64,000 nt of DNA. Source: VRUE01 sp963716245 (GTDB lineage Bacteria; Actinomycetota; Thermoleophilia; Solirubrobacterales; 70-9). Under the pieces are notes generated by a model. The model made no database searches. It saw only the letters and a program-made list of their open reading frames with translations, and was not told the DNA's origin. The position numbers and the translations under genes are program-made. How positions within the stretch are numbered: position 1 is the stretch's first letter; each line of letters begins with the position of its first letter. The DNA lies in assembly GCA_963716245.1 (NCBI GenBank), contig OY970300.1, positions 310,001 to 374,000 on the forward strand, in the 5' to 3' direction. Of the stretch, positions 1-10,503 are shown piece after piece.

Positions 1-616
1 CAAGCACCTCGCCAAGGGCGCCGTGACCACGCAGAAGCTGCGCAACAGCGCCGTGACCAGGGCTAAGATCCGCAACGGTGCGGTGGTCGGCGAAAAGCTC
101 GCCATCGGGGCGGTCGGCTCGAACCAGATCCTCGACGGCGCCGTGCGGTCGCGCGACATCGGCGGCGGGGTCGTCACGAGCGGCAAGTTGAAAGACGGCG
201 CGGTGACGACGGACAAGCTGGCCAACGGGGCGGTGACGAACTCGAAGCTGGCCGCCGACTCGGTCAGCGGCGGCAAGATCCAGGACGGCGCGGTGACCGG
301 GTCCAAGCTCTCGACGACCTTCAACGCGCAGCTGGTCAAGAACGTCTCCTACGCGACCAAAGCGAGCGCGACGGATGCCGGCGATCAGAAGACGGTGACG
401 GCTGAGTGCCCGGCCGGCAAGCAGGTGACCGGCGGCGGCGCCCGCGTCGTCCTCGGCACCTTTCCGCCAACCGGAGCGATCCACCTGGTCGACTCCTTCC
501 CGGCGGTGAGCGCCGAGGGGAGGGGGACCGGCTGGTCCGCCACCGCGCGGGAGATCGCCACGGTCGATCCGGGCACCTGGTCCCTCGAGGCCTACGCGAT
601 CTGCGCCGAGTTCTGA
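1..616 (+). CDS. Decapeptide-repeat surface protein (5' end outside window)
   Basis: The reading frame is open from the first bases, so the gene starts upstream of the window. The visible part has about eight tandem decapeptides of the type GAVTTDKLAN (pattern G/D-A-V-x-x-x-K-L/I-x-x) and then a C-terminal domain of about 100 residues with CPAGKQVTGGGA and a final Cys in AICAEF. The same C-terminal cysteine and GGGA signature occurs in the proteins at 26822-27415 and 30250-30990, which also have an N-terminal membrane segment that must lie upstream here. By analogy it is probably exported, with a rod-like repeat stalk and a small disulfide-stabilised beta domain. The function is unknown to me. 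A strong hairpin follows the stop codon. Confidence 0.75.
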   Translation, partial: KHLAKGAVTTQKLRNSAVTRAKIRNGAVVGEKLAIGAVGSNQILDGAVRSRDIGGGVVTSGKLKDGAVTTDKLANGAVTNSKLAADSVSGGKIQDGAVTGSKLSTTFNAQLVKNVSYATKASATDAGDQKTVTAECPAGKQVTGGGARVVLGTFPPTGAIHLVDSFPAVSAEGRGTGWSATAREIATVDPGTWSLEAYAICAEF

Positions 617-645
617 GTTTCGCCGCACGAGCGAAGCGGTGCGAG

Positions 646-665
646 GGGCCCGCTCCGGCGGGCCC
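646..665 (+). terminator. Stem-loop terminator after repeat-protein gene
   Basis: A perfect 8-bp stem (GGGCCCGC, loop TCCG, GCGGGCCC) lies 30 bases after the stop codon of the repeat protein and about 95 bases before the carboxylase start. It is followed by a short TTCCT rather than a long T-run, as is common in GC-rich bacteria. Confidence 0.6.
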
Positions 666-761
666 TTCCTCGTGGGGAGGTCCGGTCGCCGTACGGGACC
701 AAAGACGACCGGGCCCTCGGTCGGCACGCTTCGGGCCGCCGAAATAGACTCCCGCGCCGCG

Positions 762-2330
<1,569 letters not shown>

Positions 2331-2340
2331 CGTCGAGCGC

Positions 2341-2431
2341 GCGGGTCCTGTCACGGCGGCCCTCCCCCATGTGCTCGGACGCGCTTAGCGCGCCCTCCGC
2401 TATGGGGGACCCCCGCCCCCGTGCCACCCGC
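2341..2431 (-). repeat. Palindromic element family A, copy 1 (intergenic)
   Basis: Read on the minus strand, the element opens with GCGGGTGGCACGG and closes with CCGTGACAGGACCCGC. Inside it is a hairpin with arms TCCCCCAT (2363-2370) and ATGGGGGA (2402-2409) and the conserved stretch GTGCTCGGACGC. It fills the gap between two convergent genes and ends 3 bases from the TetR stop codon, so it may also terminate both. Related copies are at 14223-14303, 33925-34013 and 57198-57283. The inner stem CACGG/CCGTG differs from CGCGG/CCGCG in other copies by a paired change. Confidence 0.8.
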
Positions 2432-2433
2432 GA

Positions 2434-3186
2434 TCAGCGCTTCGGGGGAAGCTCGGTGAAAGGAGGCGCTGGCGAACCGACTCCTGCTGCCCCCCGGCGA
2501 GCTTGCCACTGTGCCAAGGGGGCGGCCGTCATCTCCTCCCAGGCGGCCTGCTCGCCGTAGAACTGGCGGACGACGAAGTAGAGGAGGCCGGGCAGCAGGT
2601 CCGGGGCCTCGGCGGCGGCGTCGTCCATCAATTTCGCCGACACGAGCGTCTCGATTGCGCCTACCATGAAGGTCGACGTCATAGGAGGTGGAGCTTGGCG
2701 AGTGGGAATCTCGCGGCGCGCGCTGTCCAGGGCGCGGGAGAGGCGCTCCATCAGATCGTCGCGTTGGGCCATCGCGCGTGGACCGGCCGCGTGCACCTCG
2801 ACGAGCAGCGCCTTCGCCACAGGCGGCTGGTTGGCGCAGAACTCAAGCAGCTCCGCCAGCGCCGCCCGCAACCCCTCGCGCCAGCTCGGCTGACGTCTCG
2901 CCACCGAGGTCAGGCGCCTGTAGAGCCAGTCGCAGGCATCCCCGTGCGCCTGGACGAAGCAGTCCTCCTTGTCCGAGAAGTACTTGTAGAACGTCGCTCG
3001 GCTGACCTCGGCGCGGTCGAGCACGTCCCGGACCGCGATCTGCTCGTAGCCACGCTCCCCGCTGGCCAAGAGCACGGCTTCGAGGAGCCGGTCCTGGGCG
3101 GGGGCGCGCCGCCGCCGACCGGGGAAGGGGATCACCGAGGGGTGGGGGCTCCGATCGGGGCTGAGGTCGGGAGGCTGCTCCGGCAT
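2434..3186 (-). CDS. TetR-family transcriptional regulator
   Basis: Encodes about 250 residues with an N-terminal TetR helix-turn-helix around residues 35-85; the recognition helix region reads SRATFYKYFSDKEDCF. The C-terminal half is all-helical and is presumably the ligand-binding and dimerisation domain. I took the ATG at 3186, which has a purine-rich stretch upstream; an in-frame GTG at 3234 would add 16 residues but has a poorly placed ribosome site. It is divergent from the next TetR gene at 3323, with a 136-bp AT-richer gap between them that is the natural place for operators. It is one of four TetR paralogues in 2.9 kb. The target genes and ligand are unknown. Confidence 0.88.
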   Translation of the reverse strand: MPEQPPDLSPDRSPHPSVIPFPGRRRRAPAQDRLLEAVLLASGERGYEQIAVRDVLDRAEVSRATFYKYFSDKEDCFVQAHGDACDWLYRRLTSVARRQPSWREGLRAALAELLEFCANQPPVAKALLVEVHAAGPRAMAQRDDLMERLSRALDSARREIPTRQAPPPMTSTFMVGAIETLVSAKLMDDAAAEAPDLLPGLLYFVVRQFYGEQAAWEEMTAAPLAQWQARRGAAGVGSPAPPFTELPPKR

Positions 3187-3322
3187 CGCACTCTTTCTCT
3201 CGGAAAACAGAGACCTTTTGTTCAGATATACCACCTTTCAGAAACTTGCGCATCTGGAAAGTCCCAATTTTTTGTAGAAAAGGGGGGTAGACATCAGGTG
3301 AACGTCCCGGTATCTTGTTGGT
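3187..3322. promoter_or_regulatory. Divergent regulatory region between two tetR genes
   Basis: This gap is clearly AT-richer than its neighbours, with a run of six T at about 3269-3274 and several A-runs. It separates the start codons of two TetR genes, so it should hold both promoters. I could not fix a convincing -35/-10 pair or a clean operator palindrome, so only its location is proposed. Confidence 0.4.
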
Positions 3323-4009
3323 ATGGCCGACCCTCGGTCACTTTCCGAACGGCTCGCCAAGGCGCCTCGAGAGGACCCCTTCGTTCCCCGCGACGTCGTC
3401 GCCAAGGGCCAGCGGGAGCGGATCCTGCTCGCCATGACCGAGCTGGCGGCCGAACGCGGCTACCAGAAGACGACGATCGAGCTGATCGCGAAGACCGCGC
3501 GCGTCGCGCTCGTCACCTTCTACGAGCACTTCGAGGACAAGGAGGCGTGCTTCCTCGCCGCCTTCGACGAGAACGTCGACGCGGCGCGGGAGGTATTCGG
3601 CGAGCTGATCGATCCGGCGCTGCCCTGGCCCGATCGGATTGCGGCCGGGCTGGAGGTCTTCCTCGAGATGGTCGTCGCCCAGCCGGCGCGGGCGAAGCTC
3701 TGCCTGGTCGAGGCGCAGGCGGCCGGCAGCGCCTCGCTCGCCCGCTACCAGTCGATGCTGGAGGGCGTCGCCCCGAGCCTGCGCGAGGGGCGAGAGCTGA
3801 ATCCGCGCGCGGCGCGGCTTCCCGACGGCCTGGAGGTCGCGATCGTCGGCGGGCTGGCCTGGCTGGTGCACCAGCGGCTCGTCGCCGGCCGGCTCGATGG
3901 GCTCGGGGCGCTGCTGCCGGAGATGCTGCAGGTGACGCTGACGCCTTACGTCGGCGAGGTCGAGGCCGGTCGGGCCGCGGAGGAGGCCGAGTCGCGGGCG
4001 GCGGCCTAG
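3323..4009 (+). CDS. TetR-family transcriptional regulator
   Basis: Encodes 228 residues. The N-terminal TetR DNA-binding domain covers about residues 30-80, with the helix-turn-helix ending VTFYEHFEDKEACFLAAF, the classic TetR signature. The remaining helical domain has no recognisable ligand class. It is the first of three co-directional TetR genes (3323, 4062, 4702) with gaps of 52 and 10 bases, likely one transcript. The very similar signature in the gene at 4702 (RRTFYEHFADKEACF) suggests local duplication. No enzyme or transporter gene is in the unit, so these may act on distant targets or on each other. Confidence 0.9.
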   Translation: MADPRSLSERLAKAPREDPFVPRDVVAKGQRERILLAMTELAAERGYQKTTIELIAKTARVALVTFYEHFEDKEACFLAAFDENVDAAREVFGELIDPALPWPDRIAAGLEVFLEMVVAQPARAKLCLVEAQAAGSASLARYQSMLEGVAPSLREGRELNPRAARLPDGLEVAIVGGLAWLVHQRLVAGRLDGLGALLPEMLQVTLTPYVGEVEAGRAAEEAESRAAA

Positions 4010-4061
4010 TGGGCGAGCGGCGCGGGCAATCGAAGGCGGGGAGCGGGTTCGGCAAGGCTCC

Positions 4062-4691
4062 TTGCCCCGCCTGAACGGCTCGAGCAGAGGTCGCGATCCC
4101 GCGCGCGACCGGATCGCGCTGGCGATGGTAGACCTCGCCGGGGAGCATGGCCTGGAGGCGGTCAGCGTCGACGCGATCTGCGAGCGCGCCCAGGTCAACG
4201 GCGGTCACTTCGAGCGCTGCTTCGCGGACCTCGAGGACTGCTTCCTCAGCATCCACGACGAGGTCGCCGACGACTTCTGGGACCGGCTGCGGTCGGCCTA
4301 CGAGAACGCTTCGGGCTGGCACGACCGGATCTGGGCCGCCGGCTGGGCGATGATGCGCTTCCTCCAGGAGGACGCCGTCCGGGCTCGCTTCCTCCTCGTC
4401 GCCGTCAACGGGGCCGGCAGCGCCGCGCAGGCTCGTCGCGACCGCCTCGTCCAGCGGTTCGCCGACCTGCTCGACGGCGGGCACGTCGAGAGGCGGAAGC
4501 CCGGGCGGGTCTCGCGCTGCACGGCGGAAATCGCCGCCGGCGCGATCTACCGGATGGTCCTCGACAAGGTCGAAGCCGGGTCGATCGAGCGCAACGACGA
4601 ATTCCTGCCCGAGCTGATCTACGTCGCGGTGATGCCCTACCTCGGTGCGCAGGCGGCCGAGGATGAGCTGATGGTCCAGCCGCTCCACTAA
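4062..4691 (+). CDS. TetR-family regulator with divergent recognition helix
   Basis: Encodes 209 residues with a TetR-like N-terminal domain (ALAMVDLAGEHGLEAVSVDA, then ICERAQVNGGHFERCF). The usual T-F-Y-x-x-F in the recognition helix is replaced by G-H-F-E-R-C-F, so DNA specificity is probably altered compared with its neighbours. Start is inferred as TTG at 4062, since no ATG or GTG precedes the conserved region in this frame. The start sits inside an imperfect hairpin (AGGCGGGG near 4034 pairing with CCCCGCCT near 4066) that could limit translation. It is the middle gene of a three-gene TetR run. Confidence 0.82.
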   Translation: MPRLNGSSRGRDPARDRIALAMVDLAGEHGLEAVSVDAICERAQVNGGHFERCFADLEDCFLSIHDEVADDFWDRLRSAYENASGWHDRIWAAGWAMMRFLQEDAVRARFLLVAVNGAGSAAQARRDRLVQRFADLLDGGHVERRKPGRVSRCTAEIAAGAIYRMVLDKVEAGSIERNDEFLPELIYVAVMPYLGAQAAEDELMVQPLH

Positions 4692-4701
4692 GGTCGGTTC
4701 C

Positions 4702-5349
4702 ATGGCAGAGGGATCGCCCCGGCTGCCGGCGGGCCGCCACGGCCTGCCGCGCGAGTTCATCGTCCAGAACCAGCGTGAGCGGCTCCTCACCGCGCTGGTC
4801 GACTGCGTCGCCGAGCGGGGCTACAACGCGACCACGGTCGCGCACGTCACCAAAGCGGCCTCGGTCTCGCGGCGGACCTTCTACGAGCACTTCGCCGACA
4901 AGGAGGCCTGCTTCCTCGCCGCCTACGAGATGGTCGCCGACCACATCCTCGACTCGATGCGGGCGGCGGCGAGCGCGTTCGAGGAGTGGCCGCAGAAAGT
5001 CCGCGCCGCGCTGGCGACGATGCTGCGCTTCCTTGCCGGCGAGCCGGAGCTGGCGCGGCTCTGCATGATCGAGCCGCCCGCCGCCGGCGGGGAGATCGCC
5101 GCCCGCCATCGCGCCACCATGCAGCGCTTCGTCGAGATCCTCCGCGCCGGCCGGCCCGGCCACTCGGGCGATCGCCCCCTGCCCGAGGTGACCGAGGAAA
5201 CGCTCGTCGGCGGCATCGTCTCCCTGATCGTCCGCGAGATCAGCGCCGGACGCACCGAGCAGCTGGAGGAGCTCCTGCCCGACCTGGTCGAACTGATCCT
5301 CTCGCCCTACCTCGGGGCCGAGGAGGCCGAGCGGCTCGCTCGGCCTTGA
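4702..5349 (+). CDS. TetR-family transcriptional regulator
   Basis: Encodes 215 residues. A TetR helix-turn-helix occupies about residues 20-70, with SRRTFYEHFADKEACF. The ATG at 4702 follows the previous stop by 10 bases and has AAGG about a dozen bases upstream. The C-terminal region (ending ELILSPYLGAEEAERL) resembles that of the gene at 3323 (QVTLTPYVGEVEAGR), which supports paralogy. It ends the TetR run and is followed by a strong bidirectional terminator. Ligand and regulon are not deducible. Confidence 0.9.
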   Translation: MAEGSPRLPAGRHGLPREFIVQNQRERLLTALVDCVAERGYNATTVAHVTKAASVSRRTFYEHFADKEACFLAAYEMVADHILDSMRAAASAFEEWPQKVRAALATMLRFLAGEPELARLCMIEPPAAGGEIAARHRATMQRFVEILRAGRPGHSGDRPLPEVTEETLVGGIVSLIVREISAGRTEQLEELLPDLVELILSPYLGAEEAERLARP

Positions 5350-5364
5350 GGAGAGCGGGGACGA

Positions 5365-5394
5365 GCCCGCCCCGGCCGGTCGGCCGGGGCGGGC
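5365..5394. terminator. Bidirectional terminator between convergent genes
   Basis: A perfect 14-bp GC stem (GCCCGCCCCGGCCG, two-base loop GT, then its complement) sits between the stop of the last tetR gene and the stop of the NlpC/P60 gene on the other strand. Its position fits termination from both sides. Confidence 0.7.
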
Positions 5395-5410
5395 CCACTG
5401 CTTCGAGCTT

Positions 5411-5971
5411 CTAGAACCCTGCCGGGTGGCGGGCGACGAACCCTGCCGGACTGCGCAGGTCCGCGTGCCAGCTCGGCCCGGTGCTGCCGTCGGTGTTCCC
5501 CGACGTGTCCCAGCGATAGCCGGCGATCACCGCGTAGACGTGGCCGCCGTTGGCGTAGATCGTGATCCAGCGGCCCTCGCCGCTCGACCCCCAGCCGGCC
5601 AGGGGGCCGGAGGGCATCGGGCTGGTCAGGAACCTGCCGCCGCGCAGCGCGAAGCTGACGGCGCCCGAGCAGTCGTAGCCGCTGTCGGAGAACCGCTGGT
5701 GGCCGCCGCCGTAGACATAGGGCTTGTTGCGGATCTTGTTGGCTGCGGCGATGACCTGCTTGACGCGGGCCGGCGCGGATGCGGGCGGGACCAGCATCCC
5801 GTTGCTTAGCAGCCGTGCTTTCGGGGTAGGGGTGCACATGTCGACTTCGGCTGGCGTCACCCCGCCGCCTTCGCAGGCGGCGGACGCGCCGGCCGGGATC
5901 AGCAGAGCGAGCGACACGAGCGCCGCAACCGCAGCCAACCCCGCATTGAGCTTTGGAATGTTCGTAGGCAA
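5411..5971 (-). CDS. Secreted NlpC/P60-family cell-wall hydrolase
   Basis: Encodes 186 residues. A signal peptide spans about residues 1-31 (hydrophobic core ending PAGASAA). The NlpC/P60 papain-like domain covers about 70-186, with catalytic Cys101 in YDCSGAV and a candidate His144 in GGHVYAV; this family cuts peptide stems of peptidoglycan. The TTG start at 5971 is supported by AAGGAG six bases upstream. The leader carries a c-di-AMP riboswitch (5989-6117). That pairing is well known in actinobacteria, where c-di-AMP switches off wall-remodelling enzymes. It lacks extra SH3 or LysM domains, so substrate targeting must come from the catalytic domain or the short 32-70 linker. Confidence 0.92.
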   Translation of the reverse strand: MPTNIPKLNAGLAAVAALVSLALLIPAGASAACEGGGVTPAEVDMCTPTPKARLLSNGMLVPPASAPARVKQVIAAANKIRNKPYVYGGGHQRFSDSGYDCSGAVSFALRGGRFLTSPMPSGPLAGWGSSGEGRWITIYANGGHVYAVIAGYRWDTSGNTDGSTGPSWHADLRSPAGFVARHPAGF

Positions 5972-5988
5972 ACCGATCTCCTTCGTTG

Positions 5989-6117
5989 GCCTACGGGGTT
6001 AGCTGTCGGGCTGGCGCTGAAAGAGCCTGCGCCCCCGCCCCTTGTCGGACGGGTTAGCCCCGAAAACGTGGTTCCCCCGCTCCCGCGGCGCCTCCAGGCT
6101 GGCGGGATTCGGCGTTT
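5989..6117 (-). ncRNA. c-di-AMP riboswitch (ydaO-yuaA class)
   Basis: On the minus strand the leader contains the class hallmarks in order: AGCGGGGGAACCA, then GGGGCTAACCC, and near the 3' end CCCGACAGCTAACCCCGTAGG, which is the most conserved block of the ydaO motif. The 3' end lies about 18 bases before the TTG start of the NlpC/P60 gene and abuts its ribosome-binding site. The family is a genetic OFF switch when c-di-AMP binds. Boundaries are approximate. Confidence 0.92.
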
Positions 6118-6249
6118 CGGTTGTATGGAACGTCGGGCAGTGTAGAGGATCACCCGGCCGGACGCTCACAGAAAACAAACATTTTGTAGCTCTTCGCACT
6201 TGCACGCCCGATTCCTGTCGACCGGGCGGCTGCTAGCTTGCGGCCTGCG

Positions 6250-7053
6250 ATGGAAGTTGCCGGACGCACTGCCCTGCTCACCGGCGCCACCGGCGGGTTG
6301 GGACGGGCGATTGCGGCGGCAATGGCCGCCCGGGGCGCCAATCTGGTCGTGAGCGCCCGTAAGGCCGAGGCCTTGGAGGAGCTGATCGCCTCGCTTCCCG
6401 GCGACGGCCATACGGCGCTGCCCGCCGACCTCGCCGAACCGGGAGAGGCGGAGCGGCTCGCAGCCGAGGCGGGAACGGTCGATTTACTGATCGCCAACGC
6501 GGGGCTGCCGGCGGCCGGCTGGCTCGCCGACTTCAGCCCCGAGCAGGTCACGCGAGCGCTGCGGGTCAACCTCGAGGCGCCGATGCTGATGGCGCAGGCG
6601 CTCTTCCCCTCGATGGTCGAGCGGGGCTCCGGCCACCTGGTCTTCGTCGCCTCGCTTTCGGGCAAGGCGGCGAGCCCCCGCTCCTCGATCTACAACGCGA
6701 CCAAGTTCGGCCTGCGCGGCTTCGCGCTCGGCCTGCGCGCCGATCTGGCCCCGAAGGGCGTCGGCGTCTCGCTCGTCTCGCCCGGCTTCATCCGCGACGC
6801 CGGAATGTTCGCCGACGCGGGCGCCAAGCCCCCGCCCGGGATGGGCACCGGCACGCCGGAGCAGGTCGGCGCCGCCACGGTCAGGGCGATCGAGCGCGAC
6901 AAGGTCGAGGTCGCCGTCGCCCCGATCGCCCAGCGCGCCCTCGCCCACTTCGCCCTCTCCAACCCGGCGATCGCAGTCCGGGCTCAAAGCGGCAAGACGG
7001 GCCAGCGCGCGGCTCAAGCCGTGGCTGACGGGCACCCCTCGAGCAAGCGGTGA
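6250..7053 (+). CDS. Short-chain dehydrogenase/reductase
   Basis: Encodes 267 residues, a classical SDR. The N-terminal nucleotide motif is TGATGGLG at about 11-18, followed by the IANAG motif near 85, and the catalytic pair in Y148-N-A-T-K152. Such enzymes reduce or oxidise carbonyl and alcohol groups with NAD(P)H; the S-A-R-K after beta-2 leaves cofactor choice open but a basic residue there favours NADPH. I chose ATG 6250 over the TTG at 6238. The C-terminus (about residues 215-267) is longer and more basic than in minimal SDRs. The substrate is unknown. The gene ends in a long palindrome at 7066-7160. Confidence 0.85.
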   Translation: MEVAGRTALLTGATGGLGRAIAAAMAARGANLVVSARKAEALEELIASLPGDGHTALPADLAEPGEAERLAAEAGTVDLLIANAGLPAAGWLADFSPEQVTRALRVNLEAPMLMAQALFPSMVERGSGHLVFVASLSGKAASPRSSIYNATKFGLRGFALGLRADLAPKGVGVSLVSPGFIRDAGMFADAGAKPPPGMGTGTPEQVGAATVRAIERDKVEVAVAPIAQRALAHFALSNPAIAVRAQSGKTGQRAAQAVADGHPSSKR

Positions 7054-7065
7054 CGGCCCCGTTCG

Positions 7066-7160
7066 GGGGAGGTGTGGACGCCTCTCGAACGGGCGGATAC
7101 TCAAAGCGGCGGTCTAATTAGACCGCCGCTTGTCCGGGCGAGAGGCGTCCACACCTCCCT
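7066..7160 (+). repeat. Palindromic element family B, copy 1
   Basis: Two perfect 20-base arms (GGAGGTGTGGACGCCTCTCG at 7068-7087 and its complement at 7139-7158) enclose the core ACGGGCGGATACTCAAAGC, and then a perfect 28-bp inner palindrome at 7104-7131 centred on AATT. The core GGGCGGATACTCARAGCGGC recurs at 17111-17192 on the other strand, where the outer arms are different but again perfectly self-complementary. It lies between the SDR and aconitase genes and may terminate the former. Confidence 0.8.
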
Positions 7161-7171
7161 AGGATGAGGAC

Positions 7172-9982
<2,811 letters not shown>

Positions 9983-10157
9983 TGCAGGAGGGTCGCGGGA
10001 GGCAGGGGGTCCGCGCGACCCTCACTGCACCTGCGTCGGTAGCCAGGGAGGGATGCCGACGCGCGCCGTTCCCCTGCAGGCGGGACTGCCCAAAAGGGAA
10101 CAGTCACCGTTAGCTATACCGCGTGAGAGGCCCCGGGTCAAGCCTTCTTGAGCGAAT
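9983..10157. other. Structured intergenic region between acnA and the DUF3817 gene
   Basis: This 175-bp convergent gap folds into at least three stem-loops: a near-perfect 16-bp stem at 9982-10030 (GTGCAG..GAGGGTCGCG pairing with CGCGACCCTC..CTGCAC), a GCGTCGG/CCGACGC stem at 10033-10062, and a GTTCCC/GGGAAC stem at 10068-10101. The first likely terminates transcription. I compared the rest by eye with SRP RNA, tmRNA and cobalamin elements and found no match, so an unassigned RNA remains possible. Confidence 0.45.
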
Positions 10158-10496
10158 CTATTGGAAATCCGCGCCGTTTGGCGCGGACGTGGCGATACCC
10201 CAGCCCCTTCGCTCGATCAGCTCGATGCCGATCACGCTGCCCAGCGGGCCGACGGGGGTGACGGTCGCGGCGAGCAGCGCGTAGGGCGTCTCGCGGCGAA
10301 CCGAGGCGACCCAGATCAGCAGGCAGAGGGCGATGAAGCCGAGCCCATGAGCCCACCCGAACACCATCGTCTCGGTCTCGAAGCCGGGAGCCAGCCAGAA
10401 GAAGAGCAGGCCGCCGAAGACGATCAGCTCAGCCCACGAGACCCGCTTCACCCAGACGAACAACGGCCCGGGCACCGGCTTCCTCAGTGAGAACAT
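10158..10496 (-). CDS. DUF3817 family membrane protein
   Basis: Encodes 112 residues with three predicted membrane helices (about 22-38, 46-63 and 73-90). The pattern of a basic N-terminus, a central HGLGFIALCLL helix and a loop VRRETPYA matches DUF3817 proteins as I know them; their function is undetermined. The start ATG at 10496 lies 7 bases downstream of the kgd stop codon on the same strand, so it is almost certainly the last gene of the kgd transcript. Whether it helps the dehydrogenase or is a passenger is unknown. Confidence 0.75.
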   Translation of the reverse strand: MFSLRKPVPGPLFVWVKRVSWAELIVFGGLLFFWLAPGFETETMVFGWAHGLGFIALCLLIWVASVRRETPYALLAATVTPVGPLGSVIGIELIERRGWGIATSAPNGADFQ

Positions 10497-10503
10497 CGCT
10501 CGC

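Noticed and set aside
4033..4074. Palindromic element before the third tetR gene
   Set aside because: The hairpin is short and imperfect and has no core in common with the other families; it is noted only with the gene.
10000..10157. SRP RNA, tmRNA or cobalamin riboswitch
   Set aside because: None of the invariant blocks of these RNAs could be found on either strand; only generic stem-loops.
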